In this document: positions 24,414 to 35,130 of the stretch, in pieces
Layout: each line of letters begins with the position of its first letter
Position numbering within the stretch: the stretch's first letter is position 1
From: G963674685 sp963674685
Lineage (GTDB): Bacteria > Lernaellota > Lernaellaia > JACKCT01
Assembly (NCBI GenBank): GCA_963674685.2
Contig: CAXXWT010000007.1
Location: 682,001 to 746,000, forward strand
Length of the DNA: 64,000 nt
Direction: 5' to 3'
Notes under the pieces: generated by a model
Seen by the model: the letters and a program-made list of their open reading frames with translations, nothing else
Databases searched by the model: none
Told to the model about the DNA's origin: nothing
Made by a program: the position numbers and the translations under genes

Positions 24414-25472
24414 ATGAACATCACGCAAATCGGCCGCCGTTTGATCGCCGGTTTCGACGGATATGACGTAAACGATGAAATCCGTTTCGCCCTGCGTGAA
24501 CTCGGCGTCGGGGGCGTGATATTGTTCACGCGCAATTACGAAGAACCCGCGCAGCTTCGCGAGCTGGTCATCCGGCTCCGGGAACTTAGCGTGCATGACC
24601 GGCTGTGGGTCTGCGTCGATCAGGAAGGCGGCAAGGTTCAGCGCTTTAAGGAGCCTTTCACCGTATGGCCGGACATGGCCTCCTTCTCGGAATATGGAGA
24701 GCCTTCGGTTGTCAAAGACTTTGCCCGCTTCAACGCCGGGGAATTGCGCGCCGTGGGCGTCGATTGGAACTTCGCGCCCGTGGCGGATCTTGACACGTGC
24801 TCGGACAATCCCGTCATCGGAAGGCGCGCGTTTTCCGGCGATCCTATAAAAGCGTCCCACTACGTGGCGGCGGCGGTCCGCGGATTTCAGTCCGAAGGCG
24901 TCATGGCGTGCGCGAAGCACTTTCCCGGCCACGGGGATACGCGGGCGGATTCCCACGTGGAACTGCCGGTGGATGAACGCGATGAAAGGCGTTTTCGTGA
25001 AGTGGAATTTTCAACTTTCCGGGCCGCGGCCGAAGCGGGCGTGGCTTCTATAATGACCGCGCACGTTCTTTATCCGGCCGTGGATGAAAAGTTTCCCGCG
25101 ACCTTGTCGCCAAAAGTCGTTTCCATGATCAGAAAGCTTCCTTTCGAAGGCCTCGTGGTCAGCGACGACCTGGAGATGGCCGCGGTGGCGGACCGGTTCG
25201 GCATGGCGGAAGCCGGAATCATGGCGACAAACGCAGGGTGCGACGTTCTACTTGTTTGCCATCGCGTCGAGCGCCAGGAAGAAGTTATACGCGGCGTCTA
25301 TGACGCGGCGATGAAAGAAAAAATTCCCCGAACGATCCTTCTGGATTCTGCGCGAAGAATCGAGACGATTCTTGGAAGCTTTCCCGAAACGAAAATGCCG
25401 CCCCTTTCCGTGATCGGAAGTCAGGAGCATTGGGATCTGGCCGAGCGTATTCGCGCGGGTTCGGGTGCCTGA
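24414..25472 (+). CDS. nagZ: Beta-N-acetylhexosaminidase, GH3
   Basis: 352 residues, one (beta/alpha)8 domain without signal peptide, so cytoplasmic. NagZ removes N-acetylglucosamine from anhydro-muropeptides in cell-wall recycling. Motifs: GVILFTRNYEEPAQ, VDQEGGKVQRF, GRRAFSGDP, AKHFPGHGDTRADSHVELP with the Asp-His acid/base dyad, and VVSDDLEMAAV with the nucleophile Asp. All key residues are present, unlike the GH3 lipoprotein at 17408. It follows cdd by 66 bases. N-acetylglucosaminidase plus nucleoside salvage suggests a scavenging transcript, but shared transcription is uncertain because of the hairpin between them. Confidence 0.93.
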   Translation: MNITQIGRRLIAGFDGYDVNDEIRFALRELGVGGVILFTRNYEEPAQLRELVIRLRELSVHDRLWVCVDQEGGKVQRFKEPFTVWPDMASFSEYGEPSVVKDFARFNAGELRAVGVDWNFAPVADLDTCSDNPVIGRRAFSGDPIKASHYVAAAVRGFQSEGVMACAKHFPGHGDTRADSHVELPVDERDERRFREVEFSTFRAAAEAGVASIMTAHVLYPAVDEKFPATLSPKVVSMIRKLPFEGLVVSDDLEMAAVADRFGMAEAGIMATNAGCDVLLVCHRVERQEEVIRGVYDAAMKEKIPRTILLDSARRIETILGSFPETKMPPLSVIGSQEHWDLAERIRAGSGA

Positions 25473-25545
25473 GCTATTTGCGTTTCGATGAGTTTGAAAT
25501 TCCTTAAAAAGAAATCTCGCCGGCGGATTCGCGAGCGTCGTGACA

Positions 25546-26847
25546 TCATTGTTGCGTGTCGGCTGCGGCCATTTTATCCGACTTGAGAATCTCCCAGCGA
25601 TATTTCCGGATAATGTCATCGGAGCTCGGCGCCGGAAGCGGTTTTTGGGCAAAATTTGCGCCATCGATGATGCCGGCAACAATTTCTTCCGCCATCATTC
25701 GATAACCTTCCCAATGCATATGGCAATAATCCTTGAACAAGGCCGGGTCCGGCAGACCATGCGCCGAGCGCGACTCCAGCAACTTTTCAAGATCGATCAG
25801 CAAAGCCCCTTGCCGGCCCGCCAGTTGCCTGACGTACCCATTGTACGAAGGTCGCGTGCGGTTCAGCGGAACCTGCTGAACGTGGATTTTGTAAAACTTT
25901 TCCGCAAGATCATAGCGCCCCATCGCCTCATGGCATTTCGCGATTTTTCGGGCGGCATAGCCCTGATTGTCGCTGCTTGCGTATGCTGCAACCGCCTCTT
26001 CAAACTTATTTTCGTGAAAAAGCTGGTCCCCTTCCATCAAGCTTTGGTCGTCTTTCGGATACGGCTCGCCGTGCACGTCCGATAAATCCGTTCGTTCATA
26101 TTTCAGGTTGATCGGCAAGGCGCACAGGGCCGGCGTTGCGCCGTGCTGCTTGATAAGCTTCGTAATCCTTTGCAGATTTCGCTGAAAATTTTGTTCGATG
26201 GCCTTTGTGTCTTTATCCTGCGGCGCAAAATACGGGCGCTCGGAAATATCGGGTTCATGAAGCAAAGTCCTTTTTAAAACCCGGTAAAAAATCCACCTGT
26301 GAAGCGCTTCATTGAAAGGAGTGGACGGCAGCCACCCCTCGTTGTTGCCGCATCCCACGACAATCAGGTCGGGATTCATTTCCACCAGGTCTTGAACGAT
26401 GCGGCCGACCAGTTTGGAATTGGCGCCTCCGGAGGCTGCGTTGATCACCTCGAATTTCATCGAAGGAAAACGCATTTCAAGATAGGCCTGCATCCACTGT
26501 GCGATGCCGCCCGGCGGATTGTCATCGCCGCCATGCTTGGGGATGTAGGGATCTCCGCGCATGAAGGAGCCGCCGGTGACAAATATGCGAAAAGTATTTC
26601 GGGATTTTTTGGCGTGAAATCGGCCGGCAATCATTCCGGGATTCAGCGTCTGAAAGCAGTCGCCCATGCCGCATGGGACGATTTCGAATGTGTCGAGTGA
26701 ATACTGAGCCTGATCGTCGATTCGATAGGTGTATATGACGCCGTATCTTTCCAGCAACCAAAACGCGGCGGTAGCGGCGCTTAGTAACATCAAGGTCGGC
26801 AGGAGGGTGAAAATCGTGCGCTTTAGTGGAGACAGCTTCATTTTCAT
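25546..26847 (-). CDS. Membrane-anchored SGNH/GDSL hydrolase with TPR-like region
   Basis: 433 residues. A basic start and one membrane helix (FTLLPTLMLLSAATAAFWLL) anchor it, with the rest probably periplasmic. SGNH blocks: IFVTGGSFMRGDP (Ser ~94, block I), NAASGGANSKL (Gly, block II), VVGCGNNEGW (Asn, block III) and KDYCHMHWEGYRMMAEEI (Asp and His, block V). Residues ~265-320 look like TPR helices (HENKFEEAVAAYASSDNQGYAARKIAKCHEAMGRYDLAEKFYKIHVQ). Probably a carbohydrate O-acetyl esterase or acetyltransferase-related enzyme on envelope glycans. A paralogue with the same layout is at 35593. Convergent with nagZ. Confidence 0.8.
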   Translation of the reverse strand: MKMKLSPLKRTIFTLLPTLMLLSAATAAFWLLERYGVIYTYRIDDQAQYSLDTFEIVPCGMGDCFQTLNPGMIAGRFHAKKSRNTFRIFVTGGSFMRGDPYIPKHGGDDNPPGGIAQWMQAYLEMRFPSMKFEVINAASGGANSKLVGRIVQDLVEMNPDLIVVGCGNNEGWLPSTPFNEALHRWIFYRVLKRTLLHEPDISERPYFAPQDKDTKAIEQNFQRNLQRITKLIKQHGATPALCALPINLKYERTDLSDVHGEPYPKDDQSLMEGDQLFHENKFEEAVAAYASSDNQGYAARKIAKCHEAMGRYDLAEKFYKIHVQQVPLNRTRPSYNGYVRQLAGRQGALLIDLEKLLESRSAHGLPDPALFKDYCHMHWEGYRMMAEEIVAGIIDGANFAQKPLPAPSSDDIIRKYRWEILKSDKMAAADTQQ

Positions 26848-26909
26848 TGAAAAAAGTGCACCCCGGACTTAAAAAAACGACGCTGCCCTGATTTGATGCG
26901 GCTTTACAA

Positions 26910-27446
26910 TCATTCCCTGAAGCGCCGCCAGATCAGGCGCTCCACCTTGTTGGGCAAAATCAGACCCGGCAGTTCGCCCACATCCACGAAATCCATTTTA
27001 TCGTAAAAGGCGATGGCGTCCGTATTGGACATGGCCGCCAGAACGAAGAGGTCGCGGATATTCGAGGGGCATTCTCTGCAAATCGTTTCGATGACTTTTT
27101 TTCCGATGCCTTTTTGGCGGTGCTGTTCCGCAACGGCGAGAATTTCCAGAAATCGCCCCCCGAGAAAACCCGGCTGAACGACGGCGATTCCCACAACGTA
27201 TTCCATGGCGATGTTTTCCGGCGTTTCTTCCTTTTCCTTTTCGCTGCAAAGGATTACGCGGGCGATTTTCGCCTCCACGCATCCGCCGATGAACTTCTCG
27301 ATAGTGTGGGACGTGAATCCATAGCTTTCCCAGGGTTCGGACGCCATCATGATCGAAGTGACCGCGGGAATCTGATCCGGGACCATGATTTCCAGCCTGT
27401 ATGGTCCGAAAAGGGGCGTGGAATTTTCAAAAAGTCGGCCGGGCAT
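26910..27446 (-). CDS. GNAT family N-acetyltransferase
   Basis: 178 residues; ATG 27446 follows GGGAG. Motif A of the GNAT fold is clear: LEILAVAEQHRQKGIGKKVIETI, with the R/Q-x-x-G-x-G/A acetyl-CoA pyrophosphate loop as QKGIGK; the C-terminal motif B is SNTDAIAFYDKMDFVDVG. The N-terminus RLEIMVPDQIPAVTSIMMASEPWESYGFT resembles RimI-like ribosomal or amino-acid acetyltransferases that start with a similar 'E-PW' stretch. The substrate cannot be assigned. It stands alone between two minus-strand genes with an 80-base gap on one side. Confidence 0.85.
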   Translation of the reverse strand: MPGRLFENSTPLFGPYRLEIMVPDQIPAVTSIMMASEPWESYGFTSHTIEKFIGGCVEAKIARVILCSEKEKEETPENIAMEYVVGIAVVQPGFLGGRFLEILAVAEQHRQKGIGKKVIETICRECPSNIRDLFVLAAMSNTDAIAFYDKMDFVDVGELPGLILPNKVERLIWRRFRE

Positions 27447-27525
27447 CGGCGAAGCTCCCTGTTAATGATGGTGAGTCGAACACTGCAACTATCATTAAAC
27501 CCAAGCGGGAGCGTGAGCAAGCTTT

Positions 27526-29319
27526 TTAAGGTCGGTCGATCAATGCGTCTTCGGGAATGACGACCTGCGTGTCGCCTTCGGACCAGTTGTCGATCCAGTT
27601 GACGAGGGCGGGCAACACATCGTCGAACACCGGCTCGATGAGGATCGCGTCCAGGTGACTCCAGTGATCTTTGACGATCCAGTCGAAACCGTACTCGGAT
27701 CGCGGTCGGTCCTGTCCGCGCACCGGCGCGATCGCCTCGCGGTAATCGGGCATGTGCGGGGCGTCGGCCCAAAGAAGCGAAGACACGGCGAAGACGGGAA
27801 CGTCCACGCGCGAGGAATAGAAATGAAAATAATTATGCCGCCAGGTTCCTTCCGTTTCAAAAAAATCCGCCGCCGTCATGTCGAGATCGAGCCGGGACGA
27901 ATAAAAGGGATCGGAAAAATTGGACGGGCCTTCGTAAAGCATTTTCGCCAGATTCTGGATGTTCATCAGTTCCGGCGGATCGCATTCATCCCACCTGAGC
28001 CAGGAATAATGCGCTCCCGCCTCCGAGGGATAATCGCCGAGGATGCCATGATCGATTTCTCCGCCGGTCAATTGGCCCATGTGTCCCATGTAAGAGGGCA
28101 GCGGCATGTAGTCGCTGTCCATGACCATGCCCATAAAGGCTTCGTTGGTGAGCGTAACGTCTCGAAAGCGCGTCAAAAGCGGGAAGAGTATCTGAAAAGG
28201 GCCGTAGTCGGGAAAGAATCCGTCGGGTCCCAGCGCGGGATCATAAGGATCGCCCATGCCTTCCGTGACCGCCATCCCGAAAATTTCCATAAAAAAGTGA
28301 CTCGTCGAGGATTCCTCGACGGTTCGCGACCGCATGCGGATGCGCAGGCGCAAAATTTCGTCCAGATAATCCGATTCCGTGAGCCACGGATCGTCGCGAA
28401 CGCCTCCGTCCCAAAGGATGAGTCCGGCCAGATCCTCGCATCCCAGGCGGCCGTCGTCGAATTCGTACGCGGCGTAGGCCTGCGTGAATGCGACGCCGCG
28501 TGAGTCGCCGCCGAGAAAGACATTTGTCGGCCGGTCTTCTTCGGGAATGAGGCTGATGATTCTTCGAATGTCGGCCATCTGAAGATCGAGCCCCCATTCG
28601 CTCATCATATCCGTTTCCGGCCCGTAGGCGTTAATGTCGACAAATCTTTGGCCGTCGATTTCGGCGCCGTTGAAATAATAATCGTAGGCGATCCACGGAT
28701 CTTTTTCCCGTTCGGCGGTATCCATGCCGAGCTGATCTTCCAGCAAAGCGTGGCGCCGGTCGGGAATCCAGACCTCGATGTCGCCCTGCGACAGACGCAC
28801 GATGTTGCGCGCTATGTGAAACATCTGCGACGCGCTGGCGACGTAGCCGGGCATGAGAATAAAAATGCCCTTGGCGGGCCGGGACTCGCCGCCCTGCGCG
28901 ATGTCGGAAGCCAGGCGGAATCGAAAGAGCGGAATGGCGTTGAATTCCGCAGGAGTCTCGGCTTCCGTGACGGGATTGGGCGGCGCCGGTTCGCCCTCAA
29001 GAATGAAATATTCGTATCCGGCGGTGAAATCGGGCTGTGTGTCGTCGTCAGGCGAAGAGGTGTCGTCGTTTACATCATCATCGAAATCGTCATTCAAATC
29101 ATCATTGAGATCATCATTGAGATCGTCATTGAGGTCATCGTCGTCGTTGGCGTCATCGTCGCCGTACTGAATGATAAGTTGTTCGCCGCCGTTATCGTCG
29201 GATGAATCGGATGAGGAATCGCCATTGCTTCCAACGCATGAGGATAGCAAAATGGCCGCTGTTATCGCCGGGAGAATTATTAATAACGAACGCGAAAGGC
29301 GCAAGATTGCGATTTTCAT
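27526..29319 (-). CDS. Alpha/beta-hydrolase-like lipoprotein with acidic linker
   Basis: 597 residues from ATG 29319 (MKIAILRLSRSLLIILPAITAAILLSSC). The Cys is followed by VGSNGDSSSDSSDDNGG and then an acidic linker rich in NDDL tetrads, so the acidic stretch starts later than in its relatives. The body begins with GIFILMPGYVASASQMFHIA, a classic strand-oxyanion start, then NVFLGGDSRGVAFTQAYAAY, where GDSRG is a nucleophile elbow with Ser. LAGLILWDGG follows as the next strand, and a C-terminal VPVFAVSS and AILIEPVFDDV may carry the acid. A probable exported esterase or peptidase of unknown substrate. No close named family is recognised. Confidence 0.8.
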   Translation of the reverse strand: MKIAILRLSRSLLIILPAITAAILLSSCVGSNGDSSSDSSDDNGGEQLIIQYGDDDANDDDDLNDDLNDDLNDDLNDDFDDDVNDDTSSPDDDTQPDFTAGYEYFILEGEPAPPNPVTEAETPAEFNAIPLFRFRLASDIAQGGESRPAKGIFILMPGYVASASQMFHIARNIVRLSQGDIEVWIPDRRHALLEDQLGMDTAEREKDPWIAYDYYFNGAEIDGQRFVDINAYGPETDMMSEWGLDLQMADIRRIISLIPEEDRPTNVFLGGDSRGVAFTQAYAAYEFDDGRLGCEDLAGLILWDGGVRDDPWLTESDYLDEILRLRIRMRSRTVEESSTSHFFMEIFGMAVTEGMGDPYDPALGPDGFFPDYGPFQILFPLLTRFRDVTLTNEAFMGMVMDSDYMPLPSYMGHMGQLTGGEIDHGILGDYPSEAGAHYSWLRWDECDPPELMNIQNLAKMLYEGPSNFSDPFYSSRLDLDMTAADFFETEGTWRHNYFHFYSSRVDVPVFAVSSLLWADAPHMPDYREAIAPVRGQDRPRSEYGFDWIVKDHWSHLDAILIEPVFDDVLPALVNWIDNWSEGDTQVVIPEDALIDRP

Positions 29320-29742
29320 GATGAAATTTCCAAATTGCCCCAAGTGAAAAAAAGAAAATGATTTACACCTGCCGTCAACGCCGATCGCAATCAGTTTAAC
29401 GTCAACGGACTGAAAGTGTCCAGATAAAATAATTCAAATAAATGTATCAAATTGTAGCTTTCTCACGCAGCCTTGGATGTCAAAGCCGCTTTAAAACCAA
29501 AAATTAGCATTCGGGCCTTGACAGCATCGAATCAGTGCCTACATTGCCTCACGGATTTTTTATCCTTGTTATAGAGCAACGATCTGAAGAGAAAACACTA
29601 AAAGAATTCGGCGGTTGCGGCTAAGGGGTGATGTCAGAGTCGCGCCAATTTCGATAAATCAAGCAAAATGGACCAATAAAAAAGCAAACAGAAACTAAAG
29701 CCGGACCGATTTAGAGGACGGCTGGGAAAGGAGTCAGGAGCA
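29320..29742. other. Leader region of groESL
   Basis: About 420 bases without a gene. It contains the sigma-70-type promoter at 29518-29545 and a ~200-base untranslated leader. No CIRCE inverted repeat (TTAGCACTC-N9-GAGTGCTAA) and no sigma-32 consensus were found. Confidence 0.5.
29518..29545 (+). promoter_or_regulatory. Sigma-70-type promoter candidate of groES-groEL
   Basis: TTGACA (29518-29523), 16-base spacer, TACATT (29540-29545). A perfect -35 box and a 4-of-6 -10 box, about 190 bases before the groES start. Confidence 0.5.
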
Positions 29743-30033
29743 ATGAAGATCAGACCTCTGCATGATCGTATCTTGGTTAAGCGCCTTGCCGAGGAAGAGA
29801 AAAGCAAAGGCGGAATCATTATTCCCGATTCGGCAAAAGAAAAGCCGGCTGAAGGCGAAGTCGTCGCCGTGGGAAACGGGAAAAAGATGGATGACGGCAC
29901 CGTGACGCCCCTGGAAGTCAGCACCGGCGATCGCGTTCTGTTTTCCAAGTATTCCGGAACCGAGATCAAGATCGACGGTGAAGAGTACCTCGTGATGCGT
30001 GAAGACGACATCCTGGGAATTATCGACAAATAA
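29743..30033 (+). CDS. groES: Co-chaperonin GroES
   Basis: 96 residues, the normal length. GroES caps the GroEL ring for protein folding in the cytoplasm. MKIRPLHDRILVKRL is the canonical start; GGIIIPDSAKEKPAEGEVVAVG contains the mobile loop (GGIIIP) that binds GroEL, and DRVLFSKYSGTEIKIDGEEYLVMREDDILGI is the usual roof and C-terminal strand. AAAGGAG precedes the ATG. groEL follows after 52 bases, so the pair forms one operon, as in most bacteria. Confidence 0.98.
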   Translation: MKIRPLHDRILVKRLAEEEKSKGGIIIPDSAKEKPAEGEVVAVGNGKKMDDGTVTPLEVSTGDRVLFSKYSGTEIKIDGEEYLVMREDDILGIIDK

Positions 30034-30085
30034 ACGGACCGAAGCCAAAAGGCCGGTCATATAAGGAATTTAAGGAGGCAACGCC

Positions 30086-31738
<1,653 letters not shown>

Positions 31739-31770
31739 TTCAACGCCCGAAATTAACTGACAGTAAAAAG

Positions 31771-31797
31771 CCCCGGTTTTAAGCCGGGGTTTTTTTA
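31771..31797 (+). terminator. Intrinsic terminator of groESL
   Basis: CCCCGG (31771-31776), loop TTTTAAG, CCGGGG (31784-31789), then eight T. A textbook hairpin plus T run 30 bases after the groEL stop. Confidence 0.9.
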
Positions 31798-31853
31798 TCC
31801 GCCAAATTTCAGGCCTTGCCTAAGAAATCTCTTCAAAAAGAAGCATTCGCCTT

Positions 31854-31934
31854 GGTATAATGTACACGTCAAAATAATATTAACGCATCGTTAAATGGAG
31901 CCCTCGATTCCGCTACGCTCCACTTGGAATGACG
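31854..31934. repeat. Dispersed intergenic repeat, copy 2
   Basis: Begins GGTATAATGTACACGTCAAA and ends near CTTGGAATGACG, with CTCGATTCCGCTACGCTC inside. It matches the layout and many bases of the element at 4611-4682 in the same orientation, with insertions that extend the central stem. Confidence 0.6.
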
Positions 31935-31968
31935 CACTTTTTGTAAAACTCGACATTTTCTACGGTCT

Positions 31969-33297
31969 TTATGCGGGAAATCCGTTTTGCTTGATGACTT
32001 TCTGATACCACTTCGCGCTGGCTTTTGGCGTGCGTTTTTGCGTGGCGTAGTCGACGTGCACGACGCCGAAGCGTTTGGAAAAACCGAAGGACCACTCGAA
32101 GTTGTCCATGAGCGACCAGACCAGGTAGCCGCGAACGTCCATGCCGTCGGAAATTGCCTTGTGGATTTGCTCCAGGCATCCTTTGATGTACCCGATGCGC
32201 TTATCGTCTGGCACGAATCCCTCGGGGCCGATTTCGTCGTCGAATGACGCGCCGTTTTCCGTGATGTACACCGGCCCGAGCTTGTATTTGTTGCAGACGA
32301 CGTCCAGAACCTCGTACATGCCTTCGGGATAAAGCTCCCAATTCAGGTTCGAGTATTCGCGCCCCGGTTGCGGCCCGAGTTCGCCGTCTTCGGCGCTCAT
32401 GACAATGCGCGAGTAATAGTTGAGACCGAAGAAATCCAATTCGCGGGCCATGCACTGCATGTCTCCCGGCTCGACCTTGGGCTGAAACTCGCCCAGCGCT
32501 TCCCACGCCTTTTCGGGATATTTCCCATGCGCAATCGGGTCCATGTACCAAGCCCAGCGAAGGTCCCAGCGCATTTGCGCCGCCTCGCGATCCTCGTCGG
32601 AGTCCGTCGCCGGATGCACGGGCCACAGGTCATGCGTGATGCCGACGTTCGGTGTTTTCTTGCAGTTGGCGCGCAGGGCGTCCACCGCGAGACCGTGGGA
32701 AAGCAGCACGTGGTGCGCGACCTGATATGCGCTTTTCTTATCCAGAATTCCCGGCGGCATTCCTTCTTCCAGATACGCTTCCATGGCTACGCCGGGCTCG
32801 TTGTGCGTGATCCAGTCCGTGACCCTATCGCCCAGGCGTGCGGCGACCACGGCGACGAAATCTGAAAAACAATAAGCCGTATCGCGCCCGACCCAGCCGC
32901 CGTATTTATCCATGAGCCTTTGCGGCAGGTCCCAGTGGTAGAGCGTGACGAAAGGGCGGATGCCCGCTTCCAGCAGCGCATCCACGAGGCGGTCGTAAAA
33001 ATCGAGCCCCGGTTCGTTGACCGGAAACCGACCCGAGGGAAGGATGCGCGGCCAGGCGACGGAAAAGCGATAAGCCTGCATGCCCAGGTCTTTCATCATC
33101 GCAACGTCTTCGCGCCAGAGGTGATAATGGTCGCACGCCACGCGCGCCGTGTCGCCGTTTTTGATCCTGCCGGCTTGAGCTTCGTACGTATCCCAGATCG
33201 ACGGGCTTTTGCCGTCTTTGTCCCAGGCGCCTTCGATCTGGTGCGCGGCGGTGGCGCTGCCCCAGAGGAAATCTTTTGGAAATTTAATCATGGCCAT
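31969..33297 (-). CDS. GH1 beta-glucosidase
   Basis: 442 residues, standard for GH1. The enzyme releases terminal beta-linked glucose or related sugars by a retaining mechanism. FPKDFLWGSATAAHQIEGAW is the family's N-terminal signature. WITHNEPG carries the acid/base Glu (~167) and VYITENGASF the nucleophile Glu (~347); FGLNYYSR and WSLMDNFEWSFGFSKRFGVVHVDY complete the sugar pockets. There is no signal peptide, so it is cytoplasmic and probably acts on imported disaccharides. Its ATG directly follows the stop of the secreted GH38/57-like gene, so the two are co-translated and likely work in sequence. Confidence 0.95.
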   Translation of the reverse strand: MAMIKFPKDFLWGSATAAHQIEGAWDKDGKSPSIWDTYEAQAGRIKNGDTARVACDHYHLWREDVAMMKDLGMQAYRFSVAWPRILPSGRFPVNEPGLDFYDRLVDALLEAGIRPFVTLYHWDLPQRLMDKYGGWVGRDTAYCFSDFVAVVAARLGDRVTDWITHNEPGVAMEAYLEEGMPPGILDKKSAYQVAHHVLLSHGLAVDALRANCKKTPNVGITHDLWPVHPATDSDEDREAAQMRWDLRWAWYMDPIAHGKYPEKAWEALGEFQPKVEPGDMQCMARELDFFGLNYYSRIVMSAEDGELGPQPGREYSNLNWELYPEGMYEVLDVVCNKYKLGPVYITENGASFDDEIGPEGFVPDDKRIGYIKGCLEQIHKAISDGMDVRGYLVWSLMDNFEWSFGFSKRFGVVHVDYATQKRTPKASAKWYQKVIKQNGFPA

Positions 33298-35130
33298 TTA
33301 TCGATAGAGTGTTGGGTAAACGTTCAGGGCGTTGGCGAAATCCACGGCCTGCTCGACGCTGCCGTGGACCAGGTAGAACCTCCACGTAAACGCTGAATCC
33401 GGCGTCGCCGTTTCGTCGTAGAAAATCACGTTGTCCATATTGTTGTGGATGATGGCGGCAATGTGCGTGTAGGCCTGGTCCTTCACCGCGAACCAACCGT
33501 CGGCGAGGCTGATCATGCCGTTGGCCAGCGCCATGGGCCAGTCCGTATCCTCGAAGTTAAAGTCCGCCTTGGTGTATGTGACGGGCTGATCGTCGGCCAG
33601 CGCCGGCGTGAAAGTCACTTCCCCCGAGCCGGGAAAGCTGACGAACATGAAACGCGGCTCGCCCGCCGCCACGTCGATATCCAGGCGGTAGATTTCCGGA
33701 TCCTGCGAGTGCGTGTACCATTTTTCCTCATAAGCCCGGCCGCCGGCGGCGATGAGATATTCCATGGGCGCTTGCGCTTCAATGGTGGATTCTTCCGGGC
33801 CTTCGGCCGGATCGACAGTCCCGTTGAGAGTGTCGATTTTCACCGTACCGGTAAAACCCAGCGCTTCTTTACCCCGGCGGATGATTTCTCTTGCATGCCA
33901 CGCGACTTCCCCGGCCCGGGATACGCCGTAGCCGATTTCTCCTTTATAAGGATTGATGCCCGTGGCGTCGGTCACCATGCCCAGGTTCATCAGCCGCCAC
34001 GCCTCGCGCAGTTCGTCGTCGATATCCAGTCCCGCGACTTCGGCGATAGTCTGCGCGGCCATGAGTTCGCGATAGGCGATGGCCACGCTGGTGCGCACGT
34101 GGTTGTCCCGCTCGCCTTCGCGCCACAATCCGCCGCGCCCGAGCCACATCAAAACGCCTTTCGTGGAGCCGGGCTGCCAGGTGCCGTCGAACAGATCCGG
34201 AAGCTGCGCGGGCTCGATGTCCAGATCCTTCACGGCCTCCACGTACTGTTCAACGGTGGCGATGTCCCAGCCCTCATCTTCCAGTCCCTGCAGGCGGTCC
34301 TCGTATTCCTGCAGGCACTGCTCGTTTTTCTTGAAAAAGGGCGGGAAGTACGGATCCAGATCGCAGGTGGCCAGAAGCTCGCCGTCGTTAAGGAAGGTCC
34401 ACGTGAGTTTGACGATGTTGTCGCCGTCGTCGTAGTCCACGCCTTTGGAGCCCACTACGAGGTCGAGATCGCCGAATTGGTAATAGGGCGCGGCGTCGAA
34501 CTCGCCGTGCTGATAAATCCACAAATTCTTCGGCCACACCATGGTTTCATAGCCGCTTTCGGCCATGGCGGCGGCCATGCCCATGCCCGCCTGTCCCTCC
34601 TGGCAGAAAACCGACGTGGACAGCGGGATGTCATGTTCTTCGAAAACACGGTGAGTTTCCTCGTTGCTGTGTTCCCACGCCGGTCGGCCGTAACCGATGA
34701 AAAGCTGATCCGAATAATGAAAGCTGACCACGGAGGCCTGATCGCGGTCCGCCAGCGTTTTGAGCTTTGCAAGCACGCCGGGATGGCGCTCGGCCATCAC
34801 CTCGATCATGTAGGCCTGCATTTCCAGGTCGACGCCCCAGCCGGGATGCTCCAGGTACAGGTCCAATACCGGTTCGAAGCTTTCAACGATGATCATGTCT
34901 TCGGCTTCTTTTTCGTTCATCTCCCAACTGGTGAACAAATCTTCGAAGCCGAAAGGCAAAAAGCCTTCCAGTCCCCCGGCCACGTATTGCACGTTGAAGT
35001 GAAACATGGCCGTGGCGAATTTGTGCTCCTGCTGCGCCTTTGCGTCGCCGGGGTAAAACCCCAGGATCAGCATCAGGATCACGAAGCGGAAAACGACGTC
35101 GGAATGAGCGAATTTTTTTATCCGGAGCAT
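33298..35130 (-). CDS. Secreted glycoside hydrolase-like protein, possibly GH38/57-type
   Basis: 610 residues. The signal peptide ends at DAKAQQ (type I-like, no lipobox Cys). The next ~300 residues look like the seven-stranded barrel of GH38/57 enzymes: FHFNVQYV start, SFEPVLDLYLEHPGWGVDLEMQAYMIEVMAERHPGVLAKL, VVSFHYSDQLFIGYG, an E-H-x-I-P segment and METMVWPKNLW-like strands. The later GSTKGVLMWLGRGGLW stretch and helix-rich centre fit an alpha-mannosidase or alpha-amylase relative. Catalytic residues cannot be assigned, so GH38/57 membership is inference. The downstream GH1 gene starts immediately after its stop, which suggests outer hydrolysis followed by internal trimming of the sugar. 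Confidence 0.55.
   Translation of the reverse strand: MLRIKKFAHSDVVFRFVILMLILGFYPGDAKAQQEHKFATAMFHFNVQYVAGGLEGFLPFGFEDLFTSWEMNEKEAEDMIIVESFEPVLDLYLEHPGWGVDLEMQAYMIEVMAERHPGVLAKLKTLADRDQASVVSFHYSDQLFIGYGRPAWEHSNEETHRVFEEHDIPLSTSVFCQEGQAGMGMAAAMAESGYETMVWPKNLWIYQHGEFDAAPYYQFGDLDLVVGSKGVDYDDGDNIVKLTWTFLNDGELLATCDLDPYFPPFFKKNEQCLQEYEDRLQGLEDEGWDIATVEQYVEAVKDLDIEPAQLPDLFDGTWQPGSTKGVLMWLGRGGLWREGERDNHVRTSVAIAYRELMAAQTIAEVAGLDIDDELREAWRLMNLGMVTDATGINPYKGEIGYGVSRAGEVAWHAREIIRRGKEALGFTGTVKIDTLNGTVDPAEGPEESTIEAQAPMEYLIAAGGRAYEEKWYTHSQDPEIYRLDIDVAAGEPRFMFVSFPGSGEVTFTPALADDQPVTYTKADFNFEDTDWPMALANGMISLADGWFAVKDQAYTHIAAIIHNNMDNVIFYDETATPDSAFTWRFYLVHGSVEQAVDFANALNVYPTLYR

Noticed and set aside
29344..29742. 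CIRCE or heat-shock sigma-32 site before groES
   Set aside because: I looked for TTAGCACTC-N9-GAGTGCTAA and the sigma-32 pattern and found neither; only a sigma-70-like pair.
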